Assembly: GCA_944739405.2 (NCBI GenBank)
Contig: OX123183.2
Coordinates: 97,602,729 to 97,666,728, forward strand
DNA length: 64,000 nucleotides
Source of the DNA: Euclidia mi
Lineage: Eukaryota; Arthropoda; Insecta; Lepidoptera; Erebidae
Reading direction: 5' to 3'
Positions 11,663-21,952 of this stretch are shown here, one piece after another; position 1 is the first letter of the stretch, and every line of letters begins with the position of its first letter. The notes under the pieces are model-generated. The model ran no database searches. It saw nothing but the letters and a program-made list of their open reading frames with translations, and had not been told where the DNA came from. Made by a program: the position numbers and the translations under genes.

Positions 11663-12688
11663 TTAATAATCAGTGTTGCCACCTCTTACATTGATTACAC
11701 ATCGACATCGATTGTTAATACTTAAAATTAAATTGTCAATGTCTTGCTGCGGTATGAGGTCCCATGTCCTTTGCAAGTGTTCGTAAAGTTGTTGTTCAGT
11801 CGTCAAATTTGGTGGAAAATCTCTCAAAGCTTTTCGTTGTAACATGTCCCAGGCATGCTCGATAGGATTTAAGTCGGGCGACTGTGCAGGCCAATCCAAA
11901 ACTTGAATATCGTGCTCTCGGAGAGCGGTCGATACCAGCCGCGCCGTATGGCAAGGAGCATTATCGTGCATGAGTAGAAATTCATGGCCTATTTGAGTTC
12001 TGTGTGGGACAATAACGGGCTCTACTACCTCCTCGTGGTATTTTTGTGCAGTCATGCTGCCTTGGATCCAAACGAGTTGGGTTCGTCCGCCAAGACGAAT
12101 TCCTGCCCACACCATGATTGTCCCGCCTTGGTATGGGTGGACCTCCTGAGGGTGCCGTAGACGGCTAACTCTCCCTGGAGCTCTCCAAACGCGTGTTCTT
12201 CGTGAATCCGGGTGAAACCCAAACCGGGACTCATCGGTGAACAGCACCAAAGACCATTGTTCGTCACTCCATGGTAAATGCTCCCGAGCCCACGAAAGCC
12301 GCCGACCGCGATTGCCACGTCGCAATGCTGGAACACGCAATGGTCTTCGAGCATGAAGATCAACTTCATGTTACCTTCTTCGCACGGTTTGGTCGCTTAC
12401 CAGCAGCTGGTGGTCCTCCTGGAGCCTTTGCACTAGTTGCAGCGCTGTGATATTGGGTTGTCTTCTGACGGTCATTTGGAGAAATCGATCCTGTCTCTGC
12501 GTAGTAACACGATATCTACCTGTGTGCTGTTCGGCCACATCTCCAGTACTGCGATAACGTGACCACAACCTTGATATCACATTTTGACTGGTATGTAGGG
12601 CCTCAGCAACGACGCGTTGAATTGCACTATTTTCTAACATGCCCACGGCTCGTAACATTTCATCTCGACTCAAATGACGACGTGACAT
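11663..12688 (-). pseudogene. Tc1-family transposase with one in-frame stop
   Basis: The N-terminal part (12688-12374) carries paired helix-turn-helix DNA-binding sequence (MSRRHLSRDEMLRAVGMLE...). After a TAA at 12371-12373 the same frame continues to 11663. That part has the catalytic motifs FTDESRF, HDNAPCHTA and SPDLNPIEHAWD. The second Asp and the Glu of PIEH are separated by 34 residues, which is the DD34E of Tc1. Counting through the stop gives about 341 codons, the usual family length. The protein would cut the element out and reinsert it at TA. As read, only a DNA-binding fragment can be made. Confidence 0.85.
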
Positions 12689-12831
12689 GACTTTTAAAGT
12701 TCGTACGTCACGTTAAATTAAAAAAGAAAAACAATTAAAAACCCTTTTCATTAATAATTATAATAAAACAGTTTTAACTTTCTTTAATGTAACGAATTAC
12801 TAGCAAATTTGCCGCCATATTTTGTTTATTA

Positions 12832-15065
12832 CAGTGCAACCTTAATATAACGTACCTCAATATAACGACTTCCTCGATTTAACAAATTCTTCGTAATCCC
12901 CTTGAATTGTCCATAAGAGTCAATATAAAATATACCTTTACATTGCGAACATTCTTTGCGTACAACCTCTTAATAACGAATTTTCAACTATCAAGAAAAA
13001 GTATTCATACCTCTAATTAACGAATTTTGCCAACCGAAAACCTTTATATAAAGTTTCCACCAATAATATAACTCTTAACCTTATAATGTGATTCATGTCG
13101 CGACATGTTTCGACACGCTTTTGTTTGTAAAGTAATCATTGTTGTTTTGATGGAAAGTAATGTAAACACCTCCGCTCGTCACTATTGTTAAAGATTTAAG
13201 TTAAAATGGCTCAGAAACGTAAAAGGTGTTCCTTATCGGTCGCAGAAAAGCGAAACATCATTAATTATGTTGACCAAAATCCCATGACGAAAAAATTAGA
13301 CATAGCTAATAAGTTCGGGATTCCCGCAAGTACATTGGCTACAATTTTAAAATTTAAAGATAAGTTTTCAGAAGAAAGTGGTGTGAATGTAAACAGTAAA
13401 AGATTAAAATCATGCGAGTTCAAGGACGTAGAGGAATGTGTGTTAAAGTGGTTAAAACAGTGCCGAGACAAAAAAATCCCAATCGGAGGCCCTATTCTTC
13501 AGGAAAAGGCTCAGCGGTTTGCAGTAGAATTGGGACATGAAGGGTTCCGTGCTAGCAACGGGTGGCTTCAAAATTTCAAAAAACGAAACGAGGTTGTTTT
13601 TCGAAAAATATGCGGTGAAAGTGGTAGTGTTAATGAACAAGTATGTGATGATTGGAAAGACAAACTGGCAGAGCTGACCACCGGATACGATCCCGAAGAC
13701 ATCTTTAACGCCGATGAAACTGGACTATTCTATAAATGTTTACCTGACAAAACCTTATCATTCAAAAGCGATAAATGTAATGGTGGGAAAAACAGTAAAC
13801 TTCGCTTAACAGTACTGCTGGGAACAAATTGTACTGGGACTTACAAACTAAAGCCACTCATAATCGGAAAATATAAAAAACCGCGATGTTTTAAGAATGT
13901 CAATAATCTGCCAACAGATTACACGTCCAACCATAAGGCTTGGATGACCAGTGATGCTTTTTGCAATTGGCTTAAAAGTCTGGATAAAGAGATGAAGAAA
14001 AAAAACAAGAAAATTCTAATGTTCATCGATAATTGTACTGCACACGGAGAAATTCCTGACCTGAAAAATATAAAAATAAAGTACTTACCTCCAAATACCA
14101 CTTCAAAACTACAACCACTGGATCAGGGCATCATCCAAAGCTTCAAAATGCATTATAGGAAGGAAGTTGTCAGACGATTTCTTGCTGATGTTGAACGTCA
14201 AACACCAACTACAATTGACGTTTTACAAGCCATGTGGATGATCGCCAAAGCTTGGAATTTAGTCACTGAAAAGACCATTGCAAACTGCTTCAAGAAAAGT
14301 GGGTTTAAAGTAACATGCGAAGATGAGGAGGACGATTTACCAATCGCAGAACTTGCTAGGACCTGGCAAAGAGTTCAAGAAGAATTACACCTTCAAGAGA
14401 CTGACTTCGAAGATTTCGTTACCTTTGATAATGATTTGGCCATCTGTGGAGAACTAACTGATGCTGACATCGTCACATCTGTGTTGCCAGTTACTAATGC
14501 AGAAGCGGATGAAGACGAGGAAGAAGAGGGTGAAATTGACGAGCATAACTTCACAATAAAAGATGCTTATAATGCTTTGAATACAATAAAATCTGTGTTT
14601 CTCAAAAAGGGAGGTTTGAATGACGATGTAGTGAAATCCATCACGAAATTAGATTGCGCTTTGGATGTCATAACTCATACCGCTGGTAAACAGACAACTA
14701 TCAATGACTTTTTTTCTAATCAATAAACAAAATTGAGATTAAGCTACTATATAACCACATTGTTAATTGTTTTTGATTATTAATGTAAGAAAAAAAATTG
14801 ATTATCTACCTAATTGTTTTTAAATACATAGCAAATACATAATTATAGTAATTTGATAAAAATGTGTTATCATTTATTAGTAGAAGTTGTTCGCTATAAC
14901 AAGATAAGTACGTAATATTGAGGTGAATAAAACTATTCTTTTACCTCTTTATAACGAATTTTAGACCAATCTAACCTCAACATAACAAACCTCAGTTCAA
15001 CGAATTACTTGATATTACGAATATTTTCTTGTTCCCCTCCGATTTGTTATATCGAGGTTGCACTG
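12832..15065 (+). mobile_element. pogo/Tigger-type transposon, apparently complete
   Basis: A 2234-bp element starts CAGTGCAACCT and ends AGGTTGCACTG, with TA duplicated on both sides (12830-12831 and 15066-15067). The inverted repeats extend about 20 bp with two mismatches. Inside them are subterminal copies of AATATAACGA-like words that may be transposase binding sites. It encodes one intact transposase and lies inside the Tc1 element, so it arrived last. Confidence 0.9.
13206..14726 (+). CDS. pogo/Tigger transposase, intact
   Basis: 506 codons with no interruption. Residues about 1-55 form a pipsqueak/CENP-B-N helix-turn-helix (SVAEKRNIINYV... DIANKFGIPASTL). Residues about 70-135 form the second CENP-B-type DNA-binding domain (ASNGWLQNFKKRN). 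The DDE_1 catalytic core follows, with Asp170 in NADETGLF, Asp275 in FIDNCTAH and Asp306 in QPLDQGI; the last two have 30 residues between them. A long acidic C-terminal stretch (DEDEEEEGEIDE) precedes the stop. The catalytic residues and length are those expected of an active enzyme that cuts and joins at TA. It could instead be one of the domesticated CENP-B-like genes, but the flanking inverted repeats and TA duplication argue for a mobile element. Confidence 0.9.
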   Translation: MAQKRKRCSLSVAEKRNIINYVDQNPMTKKLDIANKFGIPASTLATILKFKDKFSEESGVNVNSKRLKSCEFKDVEECVLKWLKQCRDKKIPIGGPILQEKAQRFAVELGHEGFRASNGWLQNFKKRNEVVFRKICGESGSVNEQVCDDWKDKLAELTTGYDPEDIFNADETGLFYKCLPDKTLSFKSDKCNGGKNSKLRLTVLLGTNCTGTYKLKPLIIGKYKKPRCFKNVNNLPTDYTSNHKAWMTSDAFCNWLKSLDKEMKKKNKKILMFIDNCTAHGEIPDLKNIKIKYLPPNTTSKLQPLDQGIIQSFKMHYRKEVVRRFLADVERQTPTTIDVLQAMWMIAKAWNLVTEKTIANCFKKSGFKVTCEDEEDDLPIAELARTWQRVQEELHLQETDFEDFVTFDNDLAICGELTDADIVTSVLPVTNAEADEDEEEEGEIDEHNFTIKDAYNALNTIKSVFLKKGGLNDDVVKSITKLDCALDVITHTAGKQTTINDFFSNQ

Positions 15066-15221
15066 TATTTTGTTTTTTTTCTTTCCATGTTCAAATTTTG
15101 AAAATAGAATAAAAGAGGTTTTAATCTGTATATAAACTTTTTGTGGAAACTAACAAGGTTCTAAACTATAAACTCGTAAATAATTTAGGATTAAGATATC
15201 CCTAGACTTTGTTGATGTGTG

Positions 15222-15459
15222 TAAACTTTGGGACGAAAAGACAGTGCCTGATAATTGTGAAAGTCGAATGAATATTAATTTTGTATAGGCGTTCTGAGGT
15301 TTCACAGAAATTTTGTACTTTTTCATTTATAAAAGTTCCAAAAGCGTCGTCGAAAATAGGGGCCAAGGAGGCGGAAGGAGCATTTATTGATGATTTTAAT
15401 ATTTGGCGCCAAAGAATTAAATTTTGATACAATCGAAAGGTTATCCAAATTGTCCTTAA
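15222..15459 (-). pseudogene. LINE relic, thumb-region segment
   Basis: Minus-strand frames give KDNLDNLSIVSKFN, then a LLG and PIFDDAFGTFIN motif pair, then INIHSTFTIIRHCLFVPKF. This is the order seen after the catalytic core in LINE polymerases. A frameshift lies between LLG and PIFDD (about 15360). It is bounded on the left by the Tc1 TA and on the right by the TTAA of the piggyBac-like insertion. Confidence 0.75.
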
Positions 15460-16530
15460 CCTCTGGAACGCAGGCGGGACATACGTATGTCCCAGGAAAA
15501 TTTGTTCCGTCCAGCGCTTGCGGGAAACACGTATGTCCCGCAACGAGAGCGCCATGTTTCACTAATTGAAATGACGTTAAAATAATTCCACCAATAAGCT
15601 TATGTTCCACTATTGCAAAGTATGAATATTCTTTTTAATTCTGCATTGTAATTGGTTGTCATTTTTATAGACTTTTTTGCAATAATAACGACTGAAAATT
15701 GTTTGCCACAAGTTCGATTTCGCGCGCGTTAGAGTGACGACAGCTCTGCTTTGAAAAACGTGTAGCGTCGCTATCTCGTAATTTCACTATATGTATTATA
15801 TGTCATTATACTCGGAAACTTATCTTGTTTGCTATAAAATATAGTTAAGATATGATCATTGTATAAATTATAACGAAAAACGATTTTCAAAATATCATTA
15901 TCAAAAATGGCGGCAAGTTGTAAATACACCCGTCCGCATTTCAGTTTTGTAAGATTAGGTAGTTAAAAGTCGGTACTATTACTCAAAACCTTTCTTATTT
16001 ATCACAAACTAATGAGTAAATAATAATAAAATAGTAAACTTATGGTTTTGATATTTACGAAAGTGTATCCAAGTCGGCACAGTTTCGCGCGCGATTATGG
16101 CGGCCGTTTCGTATTCCGATGATGTGTTTAAACTTTTGTTGATTTATAAAAATATAAGTGAAGTTGATATTAACTGTTGATTAAATTCAATGATTCATTA
16201 AGTAAGGTATATAAAGTGATGTGAATAATTGCTAAAATGCTAAATATTTGTGAGATAGTGTGTGTTAAAAGTTTTATTGAAGAGGATTTTTTCATGTTTT
16301 CGAGTTTTATTTCAACGAACTGCAGAGAAAAGGTAATTATATATCGTATACCTATAATAAGTTTTCTAAGCATATTTCAAGGATGCAAAAACCGTCATTA
16401 TTTTTGTGATACGTTGAAAACTAACTGATATAGGTAAAATAATGACGCCGGTCAGCTGTCGCTCGATTAAGAGGTAAAGCAGCCTGCACTACCGGCCATT
16501 TTTTATTTTTTGTCCCGCGCGGGAGGGGTT
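15460..16530. mobile_element. Non-autonomous piggyBac-like element
   Basis: 1071 bp flanked by TTAA on both sides (15456-15459 and 16531-16534). Ends read CCTCTGGAACGCAGGCGGGACA and, inverted from the other side, CCCCTCCCGCGCGGGACA: short, imperfect inverted repeats beginning CC, as in piggyBac elements. Subterminal palindromes (GGGACATACGTATGTCCC at 15478-15495, another near 15519-15542) are typical of the group. There is no transposase frame. The strongest evidence is functional: removing the element with one TTAA restores the LINE reading frame. Confidence 0.75.
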
Positions 16531-16760
16531 AATAAAAATTTCACATTTGTCCGAATTTAGTTCCAAACCAATTGCTTTAAAATCCTTTTTTATTAGCTCT
16601 TAATCTTATAAAACTGTGGAAACGTCTCCTCCCAGGGTCCCGTCATCCAAATACCACACGTTAAATTTTGAATTTATTTGTTTTATTATTGGGTGAATGG
16701 CTAAACTGAAAATGACTGGCCCGAGAGGGTCACCTTGTTGACACCCAACAGCAGACTACT
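16531..16760 (-). pseudogene. LINE relic, reverse-transcriptase core
   Basis: Minus-strand reading gives SAVGCQQGDPLGPVIFSL and, further on, FNVWYLDDGTLGGD. These are the polymerase motifs with the YLDD catalytic aspartates. A degraded linker follows, then KKDFKAIGLELNSDKCEIFI at the boundary with the piggyBac-like element. The upstream (N-terminal) part is missing, so the LINE copy was 5'-truncated near 16760. Confidence 0.75.
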
Positions 16761-17310
16761 AGGTATATTAAATAAGATTCAAAATTAAGGGTGTTATAAA
16801 AACTTAAAACTAGCAGCTGCGTTTAGGTAGCATATAAACTAAACAAGTCAATTGAAATAATAGCCAAGGTGCTATAAATAATGACTTGGCGACTAATAAT
16901 GTTAGTAGGTAGGTTATGTTAGGTTTTCTTGTGACCCTGTACCCAAAAATAGGAGCCCTGCGAAGCAGGGCTCCGTCAACTTGGCTTAAAAGACTGAAAC
17001 GTCTTATTTTCTTATACGAAACACTTCATTTAAGACAAAATCATTGGGCAAATATTGAAATTTTTATTATTTATGAATGTCCATTTTATATTCATCATCA
17101 AGTTTCCGCTTAGATACTAATTCAGTTCTCAAAAAAAAAGCTGCTAGTATAAATTAAAACGAAGCTTATTACTGACTTATTTATATGCTACATTTTACTT
17201 ATTACGATACTCCTTATTAGCTGCCAACCTATTATATATGGTACCCACTCTAATTATTTTTGAAACTTGTATGCCCAATTAAATTATCTTTTCTTTTACA
17301 ATACTTTAAA
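16761..17310. other. Non-coding stretch with a strong GC hairpin
   Basis: No gene seen. At 16952-16974 a perfect 10-bp stem with a 3-nt loop (GGAGCCCTGC, GAA, GCAGGGCTCC) stands out of AT-rich flanks and may be part of an uncharacterised interspersed repeat. Confidence 0.5.
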
Positions 17311-17450
17311 AACAAGGCGTAGGACTCCCGCAAGGTGGACCGACGATCTGCTTAAGATCGCGGGTAGCGGTTGGATGCAGGCGGCTAAAAATCGGTCTGT
17401 GTGGAGACATAGGCCTCATGTCCAGCTGTGGATGTCTCTAGGCTGACATG
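17311..17450 (+). mobile_element. RTE-type LINE 3' end fragment
   Basis: A plus-strand frame reads RWTDDLLKIAGSGWMQAAKN followed by SVWRH and a stop. This is the conserved C-terminal tail of RTE/BovB-like LINE proteins (RWxDDI...W...A.DR..W). Heavily 5'-truncated and non-functional. Confidence 0.6.
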
Positions 17451-17948
17451 AAGAAACAAGGCGTTCAGCGCCATCTAGTGCCGATAATGTAACTAACTGA
17501 ATGTAGTGGGATCTCAGCTACCTCGTGTCATCGTTCTCACGTCGCGTGTCGTATTCATCAACAGTAATAGCACCAAGGGGAGTAGAGACATTTACGGTCT
17601 TATTCATAAAAAACGCTTATCGAAGGCTTAAAGCACTCATTAGTTATAGTGTTCTATAAGCATTTAAAACGTTCTATAAAATTGTTTATTCATAAACGTT
17701 CCATAAACCTTCTATAACTAAAATGGCGTTATAACTCGTTTATATAACAAAATGTTGCCATTACAATGAAGTCAGCCAACAAATTGGACAACATAGGTGC
17801 CCATAGACATTATTACGGTCGAAAAAGTATTTTATTGTCTACGACACGGTGATACCCGAGCTAGATTACGTCATTGTTATTGTTATAGCGCGTACTTTGA
17901 AAGGTTCAATAAGTTTTGATAATATTTAATATTGGTTTAAAATTGAAA

Positions 17949-19528
17949 ATGGAAAGTCAATTGAAGACAAAAAAAGAGAGAACAAGGCAAAGAAGTGAAA
18001 ATTGGTTGGAGGAGGATAAGGTTTGTACTGACAACTGATACATTTAAGCATTTTGTGTACTTAATCATTCCTAATATCTCATACTTACTTTGCTTTTGTT
18101 TTAGTTGATTTTGAGAGAATTGGTCAGGGAGAGGGTTTCGGTTTTAGAAAATAAAAACACTGATGCAAATACAAATGCGAAAAAGGTGGCGGCTTGGCAT
18201 GATTTACGCATTAGGTAATTAATTCAATTTATTTTAACATTAAAATGATATGAAATTAAGTGTAAGTAGTATATACAGATTTATTCATATTTCAGTTTTA
18301 ACAATATGGCCAAGACTCCTAGAACATTGCAGCAAATAAAAGCTTAATGGGGGATTATAAAAATGTCTGCAAAAAAAAAGAAATTTCTTGAGCGAAAAGA
18401 GAGATTCCAAACAGGTGGTGGGCCACCGCCTGCTTCTGAACCACCAAGTGGTGACGACATTGCAGTTTGGCTCCCTCATGAGTTTACAGTAGACTCAAAT
18501 GAATTTGATTCAGATAACCAGGTACATAATAATATTGAAAACTACACACATGCTTGTTCATTATTTATTTTTCTTTCCTATATTAAAATGTTATTAAAAG
18601 ATATCTTGTGTTTCAGAATTTTCTAAAGAATAAAATAGGAATAAGCACAGAAACACTACATAAACAACTTCCAGACATTGAAATAGAAATAAAAGAAACA
18701 CAAATTGCCAATGACAATCCCGATTCAGAGATAGTAGAAATGGTATGTGTATTAAGTTATATAATCAAGCAGCAGCCCTCTCTTACACAGTTTACTCTAT
18801 GTTTAATTAGTAAATGACACTTACAGTGCAAATTCTGTAAGTGTTATTTACTGCAACCACAAAATCAATGAGGTAATATTATTTTGTTATATTAAAGTTT
18901 ATAACTTTCATTCTTTTAGATTTTGGAGCCAAGCACATCCACAGAAACTGAACAAAACACCACAACTAAAACAAAACCCAAGATGTCAATGAACTATAAA
19001 CCAAAAAATAAAAAGGTGTGTACTTGTATAATTAGCCTTATTTAATCAATTATTTTTTATCTCAATGTAAGTAATCATTATATAGCATTAGAGAAAACAT
19101 CGCAATAACTGTAAAAGTATGTTTATTTACCAGTAAATCAGTCCTAAATTGTCTACATGCCTAACTAACCAGAACTTACACAGCCTGTGATATATGATGT
19201 AAAGACCTTAATTTAAATACAAACTAGTTTAGAAAAACTATACAATTATTTTATATAACATACCTAATATTATTACCTACTAACACTAAATACTCAATAT
19301 GAGCAATAAAAAACAAATATTAGAACTAATTATTACAATATTGTTGGTTTCCAGATTAATATTAGTAAGAACAGCGCTGCACAACAAATAGCAGAAACTG
19401 AAACAGCCTGCAGAAAAGAACTACATGAAGTGCAGATGGCCAACGAGAAACAAAAATCAATAAATTTACTATTAAAGCAGGAGGTTTTAAAATACAAATT
19501 AGAATATTATAAAAATAAATTAAATTGA
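17949..19528 (+). pseudogene. Harbinger Myb/SANT-like accessory protein, nonsense codon
   Basis: Six exons join in phase: 17949-18020, 18105-18214, 18296-18521, 18617-18742, 18920-19015 and 19355-19528, all with GT-AG junctions (268 codons with the final stop). The first exons give a Myb/SANT-like trihelix (ENWLEEDK, LILRELVRERV, KKVAAWHDLRI, TPRTLQQIKA). The C-terminal exon is a helical, probably coiled segment. A TAA at 18345-18347, codon 78, interrupts the frame just before WGIIK, where a sense codon is expected. In Harbinger elements this partner helps the transposase enter the nucleus and bind the ends. As read, it would be truncated in its DNA-binding domain. Confidence 0.75.
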
Positions 19529-19553
19529 TATATACTAGAGTTTTTTTTATGTA

Positions 19554-20794
19554 CTATTCACTAAAGTGGGTTCTAATAAAAGTTTGTAGAACTGCATTAG
19601 CATTTGCACTTGCTCTTGAAACTGGTTGGATTGTTTCATTTGACACATCACAGTCACTGCTATCCTCCAACTGCATGTCTCCATGATCAACTGCAATGTT
19701 GTGAAGGACTGCAAGAGCAACTATAGTAGTCTTCACATTTTCAAGTTTGCATGTCATGCCATGTAGAAGACACTGAAATCGTTGTTTCCAGACTCCAAAG
19801 CAGCGTTCCACAGTATTACGGGTAGCAATATGTGCCTCATTATACTTTTCCTCACTACGGTTTTGAGGTCTTTGAAGAGGAGTGAATAAATATGGCTCTA
19901 ATTTGTATCCAGAGTCACCTAATAGTCGCCCTCTAAATAACCCTCTCTCGAACCGCTCTTTGAGTGATGACTCATTAAAGATTCGAGCATCATGAGTGCT
20001 ACCTCTCCATCTTGCAACAATATCCCGGATGCGAAGATGTGCGTCACAAGTTACCTGTAAAGAATATATAAATGATAAAATTTTGGAAAAGAAAATGTAA
20101 TATGCATTGTTTTGTTTCACAATATTAATATGTATAAGTACCTGAACATTTAGGGAGTAGAATCCCTTTCTATTTATATAATATTGGGCTGCATCACCCC
20201 CACATTTGCGAATTCTTATGTGAGTGCAGTCAATGCAGCCAATAACAGTAGGGAAATGCCGTATGTCAAAGAATTCCCTCATCATCACTTGTTCTTCAGC
20301 AAATGTGCTAGGCATCTTGATAAAAGAAGCTGAGTGTCGAGCAAGTGCACATGCAACACGGGCACAAATCCGACTGGTAGTTGCTTGAGATAACCCATGG
20401 TGGTCTCCAGCATCTTCTTGAACCTGTAATAAAATATATTAAATAGAAATGAGTTTAATTATGTACCTATAGTAATAAAAATATATAAGTATGTATTTAC
20501 AACAATACAGAATTCAAACAAAATACTTACCTCTCGACGACCCCAGCATCTTACAGCTGTTAAAACCTGGAGTTCGGGTGGGGTACCAGAACCTCTACGA
20601 TCTAATATGAGATCATCACGTACGAGATTGATGATAAAAGTAGCAGTTGCTTTATTGAAGCGATAACGCTTCCTAAAATCTTCGTCATCCAAAGCAAATG
20701 GATCACTCCTACTTCTATACACCTTTCTTCGAAGCGAACTGTTTTCAATTCCTTCAATCATTTCTATAGCATCTAAACTTTGTAAGGCTTGCAT
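19554..20794 (-). CDS. PIF/Harbinger transposase (HARBI1-like), intact with two introns
   Basis: Three minus-strand exons join without phase conflict: 20794-20531, 20423-20142 and 20054-19554 (348 residues, the usual HARBI1-like length). The DDE_Tnp_4 catalytic residues are visible: Asp153 in GCIDCTHI, Asp229 in GDSGY and Glu265 in TVERCFG. The N-terminal helical region (DEDFRKRYRFNKAT) is also as in the family. No stop or frameshift is seen. It cuts at 3-bp AT-rich targets together with the Myb-like partner encoded by the same element. A domesticated HARBI1 gene is the alternative, but the surrounding inverted repeats favour a transposon copy. Confidence 0.85.
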
Positions 20795-21186
20795 TTTTTA
20801 TGAACGAAGTTAATAGTTATTATAAAGTTCAACTACAACTTTGTATTTATGGCTAATAAAAAAGTAACTGAAACTTCGATGTTTACAGAACTGACGCTAA
20901 AACACAACTTTTCCATAGATTATACACTAATAACTAGCAACTTTTCAATAATTCCAATCCGTACCTAACAACCAAACAACGAACATCAAATGTCATTCTC
21001 TAACCAGCTGTAGAGAGTCGGCCATCTTGGCGCTATAGTACTGTTATAGTAGGGGTCTGGCCTCTATAACTTTATAGTAAGCTTATAGAGCGTTTTAGTG
21101 CTAAAATGCCTTTATGAATAACACTTTTCGTCGATCTTACTATAGCGAGCCTTTAAACGTTCTATAACTTTTTATGAATAAGACCG

Positions 21187-21952
21187 CTAGTGTTTAAGTT
21201 GAGAACTTTTATCATACGAGCTACATTTAACAGTTCACGAAATGACCACCGACTTGAAATGTTCAGCGCCTGAGCGCTACTAGTACGAGAATGTAAAACG
21301 TGTATAGCCACCTTAGTCTTATGCAGTCCTAGTAATGTAGAAATAATATCTGCCCGTTTAAAATATCCGCAACAGTTTAGTTACATAAAATATTTTGTTG
21401 AAGCAACCGATTAGTTACTAGAACATGGCTCAAGTGGGTTGTATTAAACCGTTCGGTTGTTGTTGTATAATTAATATCGTCTAACGTAAGCTCAACTTAA
21501 TACAGTATACATCGCAATAACCGATTTAATCTAGTTACTAAGAACGCGTAACCGTTGTGCGTTGTTTGGATAAAACGATACCGATAATTTGATTTTGTAA
21601 TCGGAAACTCAGAGTCATTTTAGTACAGCGACATCTAGTCATTACGTAGAAAACTAATACCATTGAGTTGCTGGATTCATTGCTTGATAAATAAAATAAA
21701 TGCATTAAGCCTTTTTTTATTAATATTGCTGTTCAGGCTGAACTTTTTTCGAAGGCGGTTTTTTTAATACATAAATTTAATTGGCCTATTATAAAAAATA
21801 TCTATCATTGTAAATATATAATTTTAGTGTTGTTCTGAGTTCAACCATTTTTGTTTACTTACCCGCGCTTATTTTTGCTCAAGGCACATCCAGCCAGTTT
21901 TAATTCGTTAGTCAAATATTTTGTTTGAAGTGCATTCGCTTTAAAACTCGTA
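21187..21952. other. Non-coding stretch before the gag-like ORF
   Basis: AT-rich with no recognisable gene. I searched for long terminal repeats or a primer-binding site upstream of the gag-like frame and saw none. Confidence 0.4.

Larger units (their letters stand above)
11395..15221 (-). mobile_element. Tc1-type transposon, itself split by a pogo element
   Basis: The ends are perfect 26-bp inverted repeats (left begins CACACATCAACAAAGTC; right ends with its complement) with TA on both sides (11393-11394 and 15222-15223). Subtracting the nested pogo element and one TA leaves about 1.59 kb, the normal size of a Tc1/mariner element. The transposase lies on the minus strand at 12688-11663. The element sits inside the LINE relic. 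Confidence 0.9.
10243..16760 (-). mobile_element. LINE relic split by two nested insertions
   Basis: Three minus-strand pieces form one 5'-truncated non-LTR retrotransposon. 16760-16531 holds the polymerase core, 15459-15222 the thumb region, and 11394-10243 the C-terminal part. The gaps are a piggyBac-like element at TTAA (15460-16530) and a Tc1-type element at TA (11395-15221). Across the piggyBac site the frame joins exactly, with one TTAA kept: KCEIFI runs straight into KDNLDNL. Across the Tc1 site VPKFT continues into a leucine-rich LLxxSPFWK stretch after a one-base shift. Frameshifts inside the pieces (for example after LLG near 15360) show that it is dead. Confidence 0.8.
17595..21186. 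mobile_element. PIF/Harbinger transposon with both genes
   Basis: A 3592-bp element with 18-bp terminal inverted repeats starting CGGTCTTATTCATAAAAA. The flanking triplets are TTA on the left and CTA on the right, an imperfect 3-bp duplication of the Harbinger type. Further inverted TTCTATAA words fill the subterminal 100 bp at each end. It carries the two genes typical of the superfamily in convergent orientation: a Myb/SANT-like DNA-binding protein (plus strand) and a DDE transposase (minus strand), their stops about 25 bp apart. Confidence 0.85.

Noticed and set aside
12052..12369. 105-codon minus-strand frame overlapping the Tc1 transposase
   Set aside because: Different frame from the DDE motifs; a shadow of the transposase.
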